DNA from: Azorinus chamasolen
Lineage: Eukaryota; Mollusca; Bivalvia; Cardiida; Solecurtidae
DNA: 64,000 bases
Reading direction: 5' to 3'
Assembly: GCA_963576725.1 (NCBI GenBank)
Contig: OY755243.1
Coordinates: 77,231,349 to 77,295,348 of the forward strand
Shown: in pieces, positions 1 to 12,000 of the stretch
How positions within the stretch are numbered: position 1 is the stretch's first letter
Layout of the letters: the number at the start of each line of letters is the position of its first letter
The notes under the pieces: generated by a model
What the model was told of the DNA's origin: nothing
Database searches by the model: none
What the model saw: the letters and a program-made list of their open reading frames with translations, nothing else
Position numbers and translations under genes: made by a program

Positions 1-119
1 CGAAATGAAAAGGGAGGGATCCGTTGATCGAAAATCCGCATTTTCTTAAATTATTTCAAGAGTGTTATGTTTTATGAGTCTATGAAAAAAGATATTTAAC
101 TAAATTGACTGGATAAATC

Positions 120-258
120 GAATAATAGGTTAGTGCCGTAGATGGGACGCCTTTATCCGACTCGGAGAGAAAACAGTTGAGGCTCGGCAAGCCTCGCCTC
201 AACGTTTTCTCCCCTCGTCGGATAAAGGCGTCCCATCTACAGCACTAACCTATTATTC
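120..258. repeat. Long imperfect hairpin, 139 bp
   Basis: Two arms of about 65 bases (120-183 and 190-258) are near-perfect reverse complements; the left one starts GAATAATAGGTTAGTGCCGT. They are separated by a loop of about six bases. The apex is unlike the other hairpin families here. It is probably a MITE or foldback element, but no target duplication is clear. Confidence 0.6.
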
Positions 259-1203
259 TCTATATACTCACTACAAACTGTTTTGACAGCCTGAGGGAGT
301 GTTTATTTTAGCAAAATAATATTGAAACTGTAGTGCGCGCCTAGGCACCCCCTCCAATGAATAAAACAGAAAGATTTTTCAGAAAAAGTAGGGAATCACG
401 TGATCGTGCATAGTGGCTGCCACACTGTATTTAGCTAAATCAAAATCTTATCATGCTTGTATCATACACATTTATTTATAAATTGTTTTGTAGCACAAAG
501 TTCACAAATGCCTACACATCTTCAGTTCTTCACTCAGGAGTGTATAATTACTGAAGAAGAAGAATAAAAAGGCCTGTCTAACTTGACAGTATAAAGAAAA
601 ATAGTGGTGTGACATTTTAAGTTTCATTTCCCTCTGAGTCTGACAGTGACAAATTCCAACTTTGACACAATATATCATGATCATAACCAACAGTTGAATA
701 AATGACACTATCAAGTTCAATCTAAAGAAACTCACCATAATGAAAATTACCAACATCTTGGTCGTAGAAGTAAGCTACTACGGGAGACGGACTCGTCGTC
801 ATGTTGCCAGTAATAACTATAGAAATCAAAGTAACTAATTATCTATTTTTCGCAAAATTCTGCCATTTCTGAAAACCTCCATTGTTTGAGAGTTCAATTG
901 GCTATCTGTACTGAACTGACCCTAGCTATCTTAACGGCGATTGTATGAACGACAACTCTGGATAGAATAACCCGTTAGCTGCTCAAATAGACAGGATGGA
1001 TAGACTACTAAAAATAATAAAGCATTAAACGTTGACAACGAAATTGATAAAATACCATTAAAACTCTAATATAATTCTGCATTCAATATTAATTAAAATA
1101 AAATTATTTTAAAAACCGAAATTTAATTTGAGCTACGAAACTTCACTACTTAGCAAAGTGTGCTAGCTTTACAGGACAGTGAAACCATGATTGTACTGAT
1201 TTA
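259..1203. other. No recognised feature
   Basis: AT-rich non-coding sequence. The open frames here are short and show no domain or splice context. I see no repeat family that recurs elsewhere in the window. Confidence 0.5.
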
Positions 1204-2620
1204 CGGACGTTTCGGTAAATGACCAGTTCGGTAAATTGATTTTATATAGTGATTGTTCCGGACGTTTCGGTAAAAAGGTAAATTATAGTAATAAAAGGTT
1301 TATATACCGGTATATCACACCATTTGCTGGCGGTTAGCGTTTGATCTGTAGTCACTTTTATCATTATAAATGGGATGGGTCTAAACGGGAGCCGGTCAAA
1401 ACGTACCCAATACCAAAACGTACCCACATTTTTGGGTCAAAACGTACCCATTTTTTTGGTCAAAACGTACCCAATTATACGTCTAAACTATACAATGTAG
1501 TTATAGAAAGGGTAAATTTCTATGCCGAATCGGAATAATTGTTATGAAAGCGGGTAATCGAAAAAAAAAGAAGAAAAAAGTGAAAATTGAGTGTCATTTG
1601 AATGTATTTGCAACCCAAAATTAAAATTAGTCCTCTGATCAGGATCTACCATGCAGACAGGGAATGTAATAAAAACACGAAAACCCCTATTTGAGTTGAA
1701 AAAATTAGAATCTACTTTAATTTAAGCGAGTTTAAAGTTTTGTTTTCCTCAAATATAGAAAAAAGTTTATTACAATATTTATGATTATATCATTATTCTT
1801 ATAATTATTAATATTACGATTATTAATATCAATCATTTCAACTTTAGGATTAATACCAGTTTTGCTTTATATTAGAATTATTAAAATTAGGACTGGATCA
1901 TGTTATCCTGTCACGCATATTTATATAAAAAATATTTCAGACCCCGAAGCGTGGTTTGTAAATGCGGCACGTCTTTAATTATTTTTGCCATTAATTGTGC
2001 CGTCGCCTATAATCAATTAATTAATTAACTAATTAACAACCTCGCTACACCCAACACTTTAATAAGATGAGCACTACTTCATTGTCAAAAAGTTTAAATC
2101 CTGACACCGCGTAACTAGACGACTGATCAGAATCCAAAGTTTTTAATACACAAAAAGGGTATAACATATATATCTTTATAACAGTTGATTTGACTCATTG
2201 GGCAATAGTTTTTTTGCAAACAGTTTGGAGTCATTTATAGGTATTATTGAAATAGTGTATATAATTATTGTCTTATTGCAAAACTATGTACATATTTTAT
2301 GGTGAATATTGAATATATATCCAGTACACTTTTCTTCATCAATTATTTTGCCAATACACATGTATATTACTATATTTATTTTCAACACCCTTCGCATGTC
2401 CGTCATATTCATTGTTAGATCAGGATCCATACATAATACAACTAAAACACAGCTGCAAACGTTGCACAAACATCGTCGAACAATTTCATTGTTACTGGGA
2501 GAGGTGCGATATAAATCTACTTAATCCTTTAATTAATATAATTTACCTTTTTACCGAAACGTCCGGACCATTCACTATATAAAATCAATTTACCGAACTG
2601 GTCATTTACCGAAACGTCCG
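1204..2620. mobile_element. 1.4 kb terminal-inverted-repeat element, non-autonomous
   Basis: The outer ends are inverted copies of about 80 bases: 1204-1286 reads CGGACGTTTCGGTAAATGAC inward and 2540-2620 is its reverse complement. Each end contains two copies of the GGACGTTTCGGTAAA motif in the same orientation. Just inside the left end (1390-1475) lies a short tandem repeat of GTCAAAACGTACCCA. I see no transposase reading frame inside, so it would need an enzyme from elsewhere. The superfamily is unknown and no target-site duplication is clear. Confidence 0.7.
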
Positions 2621-2746
2621 GCACCCATTGTACTTCCGGGAATTAGACAACGACAGTCAGGATGTCTTTCGGCAACATTAATTTGGGTCTATTTTCATTT
2701 CGTTGTCACGGGATAGGCGCTTTATAATTTTAATCAACGGAAAAAC

Positions 2747-3025
2747 ATGAATGTCTCTGCGCCGAGAAGACGTTTAGCGAGAATACGCTGCTTGCAGGAA
2801 TGTATTAAATGTTTCAAGGAGCGTAGGAAACTACCAGAGGGTCTGTGCTATGTTCCGTCTGAGGTGAAGTACCAGTGCACAGCGAGATGCTTCATACAAG
2901 TTTACACTGAGCCGTCAGAGAATAGTAAGCGCATTAGAGACCTGACTGGAAGTTCCGAATCTTCATTGATTGTCAGTGGAGAAGAACTCTGTAATACTGA
3001 GGGAAAGTGGTTGAGACTTGTGAAG
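2747..3025 (+). CDS. HECTD3: HECTD3 exon 1 (residues 1-93)
   Basis: This first coding exon opens with ATGAATGTCTCTGCGCC, ends in phase 0 at LRLVK, and is followed by donor GTAACT. It carries the arginine-rich start and the EELCN motif that aligns with TGEELCNGHG in the vertebrate protein. The 5' untranslated region upstream is not defined; no TATA box is evident. Confidence 0.9.
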
Positions 3026-6000
3026 GTAACTAAATATGCAATACATTCATGGTGATTCGTGTAACTTAATTTTTAAATTATCATGTGTGCATGACAGTCA
3101 CGCAGTCCGATTTTTTCCCCATTGTACAGAAATAATTTAAAACATTTATTTATCTTGAAATAATGTCATACGGGTATCGCTACCCATTTTGACATGGACC
3201 AATAATGACGCACCGAATTTGATTCATCGATTAATTGTATTACAGATTATATTATTCTGAAGTTAACAATTTTGCAGATTTACAGCTGCTAATCACTTAT
3301 ATGATTTTCTTTGAAATCTGCGAAATTGCTAATTTCAGAATAATATAATCTGTAATACAATTAATCGACAAACAATAAAAGCTGTAATGTCATCATTTTG
3401 GTTGTAAATAGAAATAAATTTGGGTCACATCATTCACACAAAGAAGATAGTGTCTTCGCATAGAAAAGTGAGAATAAATATTTACTTCAACGTGAGCACA
3501 AAAAATGTATTTCCGGTTAAGCCCAAAAGTAACTGACCTTAAACCTTGAAAAAATCATTTAAATCCTTACAGTTCAATGTAAACACACATATGTCTGCTG
3601 CACTACACTATTTTTGTTTAAATCACATGATTGTCACATGGTCATACTTCCTAAACGAGATGGGATCCACTATCGCATACTGCTAATTGGTGCTGGAGAT
3701 TGGCCTAATGACGATTTCACATACATTTAGATACATGGTAAACCAATTGGAGATTTTGCCTTGAAGGCAATTATATAGTGATTGTATTTCTCACCTACGG
3801 TACAAATTAAGTATGGCTAACATGACAGAACTATAAAGAATATTGTAACAAGATTAAATTGTCCAGTGGCATTGTTTTGCATATCATGATGACCAAGATT
3901 GAATGATCAGTATAGCCCCTGATCACTACATTAGTATGTACATAGCGTTTGACCGAACATTAGGTAGGAAGTGATAATATATACCAATAGTTATGCAGAA
4001 AGTAAAAATGCCATATATGTATGAAACATTTATAATATGAGTCTTACTTCTGGTCAGATGATCTTGATCCAGTAAACAAGTCGAATAGCAATAATATTTA
4101 ATATAAAGTTAGCCGTACCTTTACCATTGGTGCGAAATACAATCACTATATAATTGCTTTCTTGGCAAAATCTCCAGTTTGGTTTTAGATATATGTATAT
4201 TTAATTGTAGGCGAAATCTTCGTAAACCACTGCTAATCACTTATATGATTTTCTTTGAAATCTGCAAAATTGTTAACTTCAGAATAAATAGTTTGCTTAA
4301 TATAATCTGTATTTTCATCATCACAACAATGATTTGTCAATTTGTCTTTTCAGTTTCGACCTAGCACTACAGATGAGGAAATCTTGTTTGAGAGTGATGC
4401 ATGGATACTATTGTTTGGGAGTAAAACCCCAGCTGATGAAGCCCTTATTCTGAATGAGGTACCAATTAGTTCACCTAGTCCAGCATCAGTAAATTCTGTG
4501 ATAAACAAGTGAGTATTCTCATCATCGGGACATCCACACTATACCCCATTCCCTCATATCGATGCCTCTGTAAAAGTCACTTTTTGAAACCATTGGATAA
4601 ATAGAGCAAATGTTCTATTTATCACAATGGTTTCTAAACTACACAATTCTAAAATTTACCTTTTTGTGTCACTTGCCGAGAGGCAGTGTGTCACATAGGG
4701 ATCACTTTTCTGTCGTCTGTCTGTCCTTCTGTCAATCAGTCCTTCTGTCTGTCCATCCTTCTGTCTGTCTGTCCATCACACTTTCTTTTTTAGCTCACCA
4801 GAGCACAAAGTGCTCAGGGTGAGCTTTTGTGATCGCCTGATGTCCGTCGGCGTGCGTCGTCTGTCGTTCGTCGTCAACAATTTGAACCTTTAAAGTTCTT
4901 CTCCTCTGAATCTACAGGGGTCTCAGCTTCCATCTTTGGCACATAGCATCATCTGTAGGTCCTCTACAAAAGTTATATAAATTATACCCCTGGGGTCAAA
5001 ATTGGCCCTGCCCCAGGGGTTTTCAGTTTTCAATAGAAACATATAGTGAAAACTTTGAGCATCATCTCCTCTAAAACTAGAAGGTCCCCAGCTTTCATAT
5101 TTGGCACATAGCTTCAACTTCAGGACTTCTACAAAAGTTAAATAAATTATGCTCCTGTGGTCAAAATTGGCTACACCCACGGGTGGCAAGTTTTCTAGCA
5201 AACTTGAAGCTGACTGCACTTTTAAGCATCTTATCTTTACTCAGTCTCATAAACAGGTCATCAGGTCAAGCAATAGAGATGGGGATGACCAGTTGCTATT
5301 TTTAGTACACCTGTATTGCTGGTAGTGGCTGTAGTAACCCTTTGCCTGTACTGTGTTTATTATTAATTTGAATGCCTATTGCATATTCATGAGCAAAATG
5401 AAGTATGGAAGGTGAAACATTGTAGCCATTTTTTTCCCAAATTTCACAACCTACTGAATATTCATAGACAAAATAGTTATAATGGAATATAGTAGGTAGA
5501 ACATTGTAGCCATTTTAGAAACTAAAGGAAGATCTGTCAAATTCCATTAACAAACAGAGCAGACCCTGATCAGATGGCTCCTATAGGAGGCATCTGATCT
5601 GGTCTACTGATTTTTCAAATGTGTGAAAACACGTTTATATGAGGGAAGGGTTAATTAATAATAGTGATTGGCATTATGACATTATTACAACCTGCCCTGC
5701 AGTTCAGAAGAAGGGTAAATCATGTAAAGGCTCCAGAATGCCAAATTAAAGATTTTAAATAAATTATGAAATAATTTTTAACATGAAATTGTATTACTTG
5801 AAAATATTAAGTTCAGTGAACTTATGAATATGAAATTATTATGTAATAATTTATAATTATATTCAAATGCAAAAAATCAGTTTGGAATGCTAGGGTACAC
5901 ATACCTTTTCAGAGGAACAGTAATGTTGATTATTTGAGAGGTCAGTTGATCGTCTTTAGTCAGAACTTTGTATGGCCTTGCATAATTAAAATTCCCTGGT

Positions 6001-9000
6001 TAATGCATATCAATCTTACAATTAACTTTCTTGTACAAACCACATATTATGAAGTTACATATGTGTCAGATCAAATCCAAACTGTGTGCTAATTTCAGTC
6101 AAAATATGCGCAGCAGTAATAGGGTTTCTGTCATCTGTAATTTGTTTGTCTGAAAAATTAACACTTTCAATGGCCCTCTTGTCTATAGAAACGTATAGTG
6201 AAAACTTTGAAAATCTTCTTTTCTGAATCTACAGGGTTCTCAGCTTTCATATTTGGCTCATAGCACCATTTTCCGATCCTCTACAAAAGTTATATAAATT
6301 ATGCCCCTGTTGTCAATATAGGCCCCACCCCAGAGGTGGTCAGTTTTCAATAGAAACAATTTTAATGTGCAAACTTTGAAAATCTTCTCCTTGAAACTGG
6401 AATGTTCTCAGATTTCATATTTGGCACATAGCTTCATATTTAGGTCATCTACAAAAGTTATATTTTGTGTCCCTGGTGTCAAAATTGGCACCGCCCCAGA
6501 GACGGTCACTTTTCAATAGAAACATATCTGATTGTCTGGTGAGCGATGTCAGGGCCATTCTGGCCCTCTTGTTTTTATTCTAACACTTCTCTCAGTAGGT
6601 GACACATGTGTTCCTTTGAAGACTCTTGTTTCTAGTAAATGCTCCTTTTCGGTGGATTTATTCAAAGAGGTTGGTTCTAAAAATAGTCATGACTGCATGA
6701 GGTAACGGGATACCTGAGCTGTAAGTAAGAGTAACACAGTCATGCATGTAGGAAATCTAGATATGATATTTTCTGTATTTCTACCTCAAATCCTGTTTTG
6801 CTGGTACTCAGTTATGATTCTAACCACCAAGATAAGTTTTAACTGAAAAATAAGGAATTTGGCATGGTCACTACACCCCCTATCTACAGCTATTTATGTT
6901 TGAATGTTATACAATGCAGTAGAATCTCTTTAACCCATTCCCTCATACCCTTTACTCCATGAATATTCATGTAACAAGTAATGACATCATGCTTATTAAT
7001 TAGCTCTATTTCTATAATAACATATGAACACGGGAATATTTATGCAAGGCAGAAAGCGGGAATCAGATTTATATTATGTCATAAACAAACAGAGCAGACC
7101 CTGATCAGACGGCTCCTTTAATCTGATTTGGGTCTACTCTGTTTGCAAAGGCATAGAAAAGTATTTATGGAGTAAAGGGTGAAAAACAAATACTACAAAT
7201 TTGAATGTAATGGAGCTGCAACAATGTTGCACTTAACTGTCAAACTGTTTTCAGGTGGCAGGATGTTGTTGAATATAACAATTGTCTGGATTTACGGAAG
7301 AAAAGTGTGCACATGGTATTGCCCGATCTTGAAGCTGTTAATAGTTTACGGCATGTACCCCAGATCTGGGGTATAGAACATGACGAAGCTCTTGTTAGAC
7401 TTATGTCAAAACATTTGTCTCCAGAAAATGAGCAACTTGGAAGTATAAAAAACTTTGTGGACTCCATAGATGTGTCCTCTTATATAGTAAGTATTGTTGT
7501 TTTATTATGCCATCAGAAATCTGTGTACTTATTTTTTTCATCATTTAACCCATTTCCCTGTTGAATATTCATGTCAGAAATAATGAATATTTATTAGCTG
7601 TATGTTTGTAATGGCATGTGTACGCAGGAGTGTTTGATTTTAGAAGAAACTAGTGTTAGATCTATTATAATTTTATAAGCGAACAGAGTAGAACCTAATC
7701 AGATGACTCCTTCAGGAGTCGTCTGATTTTGGTCTGCTCTGTTTGCCAATGCAATGAAAAGGTGTTTAGAGTCAACCCTTTCCTTCATAAAATTCCTTTT
7801 TATGCCTTTGCAAACAGAGTAGACCCAGATCAGAGTAGAGGCTTTTTTCATTCCTTAATGCAAACGGAGTATAGTCAGATCAGACAGGTCCTGTAGGAGC
7901 CATCAAATCAGGGTCTACTCTGTTTGCTTATGAAATTATATAAGGTCTGACTCTACAGTTTCTTCAGATATCAAAATTTCCTGTGTACATATGGCACTAT
8001 AAAGAATCAGCTAATTAATATTCATGATGTCATTATTTCTTAAATAAAAATTCAATATGGAAAGGGTTAAGATGATACAGTGATAATTGAGGCCTAATAA
8101 TTTAGGCTTGACAAGCAATATCAAGCAAAATTGTCTGCCATGTTTAACCCTTTCCTATAGGAGCAGTCTGATCAGGGTCTGCTCTGTTTACTAATGGAAT
8201 TTAATAGATCTTTTTCTTTCTATACTTTCTAAAATGGCTACTGTACAATGTTACACCTTACCTATTTCATTATCACTATTTTGTCCATGAAAATTCAGTT
8301 GGTATTGAAATTTGTAATAAACATAAAACAGGGAAAGGGTTAAAAAACACAGTGTCTAAATAGGTTCTACAAGTCATGCTGTGATTAGCAGAACCTAATC
8401 AGACATCTTACAGACCTACAGATAAAGGTCCGTACTCAAATACCGAAATCGTCATTTCTCCACCAAACCCTATGTTGTGAATCGTCTTGTCAAGACGATT
8501 CTAAAGAGTGGTCACAACATAGGGTTTGGTGGAGAAATAAAGAAGTTATTCTGGAAAATGTTTACATTTTGTGCAGCAAATGAAAAATAAAATCAGGATC
8601 AAGTCAAATCTTATCTTGACCTTTGATCTAATATTCTAAAGCTGAAAGGAGTGCAAATTCTTTCCATAGACTACATTCCAGAGTGGAAGCTGGTCTGGAT
8701 CTACTCTGCTTACAAATTCTATAATTCCTGTTAGTAAATGTCAGGATAGTCCGATACCTCATTTCCCTTGAAGCAATTATTTTGGTAATACATGTACATT
8801 TGTATTGTTTTAGATTTTCTCTGACATACTTTATTTCTGTTCAGGATGAATATGGACCATCATGTTTGACAGATGGGGACCCAGATACATACTGGGAGAG
8901 TGATGGTAGCCAGGGTCAACACTGGATACAAATGAGAATGAAAAAGGGAACCATAATAAAGTAAGGAGTGCTGGAAACCTGCAGTCAGGCTTGTAACATA

Positions 9001-12000
9001 GGTCCCAATTATTTTCAAATTTCACAGCTTGCTTTTTATCTTGCCTAGCTTACCGCAGGGATCTTTCTCTGATTTTGGGGAAGGGACCTGACCTTTTCAG
9101 AGGGGGAAAAAAAGCGTGTTTAACGTGCTTTAGAGGAAAAATCAGAAAACATCAGCATAAACTTTCCAGTTCTGTGACATTGCGAAAAACACATTACGCC
9201 ACTGGCAAAAATGTTGCCTTTTAAGAGTTCTGTGTGGAATAAGGATCCATCACCATTTACAAACAGAACTGTTTGAATTAGATAAAAAAGATAGTAGATT
9301 TAGCTATAATTTGATGTGATCTCTGATTAAAAAATAGGATCTCTCAAGCGAGGATTTTCTCTCCTGTGGGAAATTTGCATTCTTGGGAAAACATTACCCG
9401 ATGGTAAGGGGTCTTTAGTCAGTGTCTGCTATATAAGGAGAAAAAACCACCTGTTATCGATTATGTTTCAATTCAAATTAAAAAAATATTGCAGGTAACA
9501 ATTTTTGTAGATAACAGTTTCTTGATATGCCCTGCTCATTTACTTTACTGTTTCAACAGGAAGCTACAAGTAAAGGTGGATATTTCAGACGATAATTACC
9601 TCCCTTCCAAGATTGTTGTACAGGGTGGTGAAGTTGAAAACCAGAAAACCCTGAACTCAGTCAACTTTGACTGGTAAGTACTTTAACTCTTTACTCCATG
9701 AATATTCATGTAAGAAATAATGACATCATGAATATTGATTATCTGATTTTTTAAAATGAACAAGAAATGTTAGGCCATGGCAGACACTGTAGAATCAGAT
9801 CTACTTTATTTCATAAGCAAACAGAGCAGACCTTTATCAGATGGCTCCTACAGGAGCTGTCTGATCTGGGTCTACCTTGTTAACAAAGGTGTAAAAAGCA
9901 TATCTATGGAGTAAAGGATTGAATATCCTGAATATTTGGATTGAAACTTAGACAATAGTTTAGTTTAGACTTTAGCTTTCAGGGTTTGTACTATTTGCTA
10001 TACCGTTACTTTCATTTAAACTTATTAAAATGATGTCAAGTTGACTTGTTTAACCTAGTGTAAATACAGCAGAGGCCCTGATAAGATGCGTAAATTAAAA
10101 CATTTTCAAGAATAACTTCTTTATTTCTCCACCAAACCCTATGTTGTGACCCACTTTTTAGAATCGTCTCAAAAGACGATTCTAAAAAGTGGGTCACAAC
10201 ATAGGGTTTGGTGGAGAAGTGACGATTTTACTATTTGAATACGCACGTTTATCTGTTGCCTTGTACAGTAAGAAATGTTCTAGTGTATTGACTATTGATA
10301 GTGTTTCTTCAGTTACATTCATTGCTATTGTTAAAGCAACTTTGCTTTTCTTCGAAAATTCTGTGTTAATTTATGTTGACGGTTAACTCTTTGTATGCAG
10401 GACACATGTACTGTCATTTGCAAACAGTGTAGGCCCAGATCAGAGGACTCCTAGAAGAGCCATCTGATCATAGTCTGCACTGTTTGTAATTCGAAACCCT
10501 CTGGCAAGTTTATATTATGGGCTTGTCCACTCTGAAAATTTGGCAGTGAAAGGGTTAACCCTTTCCCTCATATAAAGATGTTTTCACGCATCTGCAAATA
10601 GAGTAGACCCAGATCAGACGGTTCCTATAGGAGCCGTCTGATCAGGGTCTGCTCTTTTTGCTAATGGAATTAGATAGATCTGTTTCTATACTTCCTATTA
10701 AAGATGGTTACAGTGTTCCACCTTTCATATTTCATTATAACTACATGTATCTTGTTCATAAATATTCAGTAGGTATTGAAGTTTGTAATAAACATAGAAC
10801 ATGGAAAGAGTTAATGAATGAAAATTTCAGTACAAAATGGTTGTCATACACATTTCATACAAGATACATTTGAACATCGAAGTTTGTGATTTTATTTACA
10901 TTGTATTGGTTATATTCAAAGTATTTCAGAAAATATAAGATAGATTAATGCTTTTTCAGGGAACAACAAGCGAACACCAGTCTAACACTGCTAGAGAACC
11001 AAAAAGAGCACTACCCCATTATTACAATCCGTATCAAGGACTGTAAAGGTAAAATAAAAGCAGATGAAAGTTTGAAACCTTCGCTTGATATAGATTCATA
11101 TTTTAATGTATTTGTTAGCAGGTTGCACTCTGAGATCGGACAGCCCCTGCATCAGTTTAAATCCAATAATATTAGTAATTTTGTTACCATTTACACAATG
11201 TACTCCATAGATATGCCTTTTAATGCCTTTGCCAACAGTGTAGACTCAGATTAGATAGCTCCTGTAGGAGCCGTCTGATCAGGGTCTACTCTGTTTGCTT
11301 ATTGATTTATATAGATCTGATTCTGCAGTTTCTACCATGGCTTAAAATATTTGTGTTCATATGCCGTTATAAGAATTCAGCTAATTGATATTCATGATGT
11401 CATCATATCTTACATATGAAATGAATTTAAGCAAAAATGACATCATGAATATTTATTTGCTGAATTTTTATAATGGCATGTACACATGGGTTTTGGTATT
11501 GGTAAAAACTGTTGAGTCGGACCTATTATAATTTCATAAGCAAACAAAGCAGAACCTATCAGACTGATTTGATCTGGGTCTACTCTGTTTGCAAAGGCTT
11601 GTAAAAGGGTTTGTACGAAGGAAAGGGTTAATAGCACTAAAGCAGGTTTTTCATTGCAAAAATTGTTTGAATCACTTTTTCTGTGGTATTTTATAATCAT
11701 GGTGTCAGTGACATGGTTAACCCTTTCCATGTTTTGTATTCATGGACAAAATAGTTATAATGAAGTATGGAAGGAGGAACATTATGGCCATTTTAGCAAC
11801 TAAAGAAACACATCTATCAAATTCCATTAGCAAACACAACAGACCCTGATCAGACAGCTCCTTTAGGAACCGTCTGATCTGGGTCTACTCTGTTTGCAAG
11901 TGCGTGGAAAGCGTTTTATATATGAAGGAAAGGGTTAAAATAATTGTTTTCCTTAACTTGCCTAAGTTGACTTTTCTTTTTCATTTCTAAATGCTATCTG

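Larger units (their letters stand above)
4544..6715. mobile_element. T4 MITE split by a roughly 2 kb insertion
   Basis: The left part (4544-4660, CCCATTCCCTCATATC, GAAACCATT and the ATAGAGC hairpin) and the right part (about 6630-6715, AATGCTCCTTTTCGGTGGAT to GGTAACGGGA) are the two halves of one T4 element, in order and orientation. The material between them is the insertion described at 4664-6625. Confidence 0.6.

Noticed and set aside
2309..2524. 71-codon frame upstream of HECTD3 as an extra 5' exon
   Set aside because: It lies inside the 1204-2620 inverted-repeat element and has no similarity to HECTD3 N-termini.
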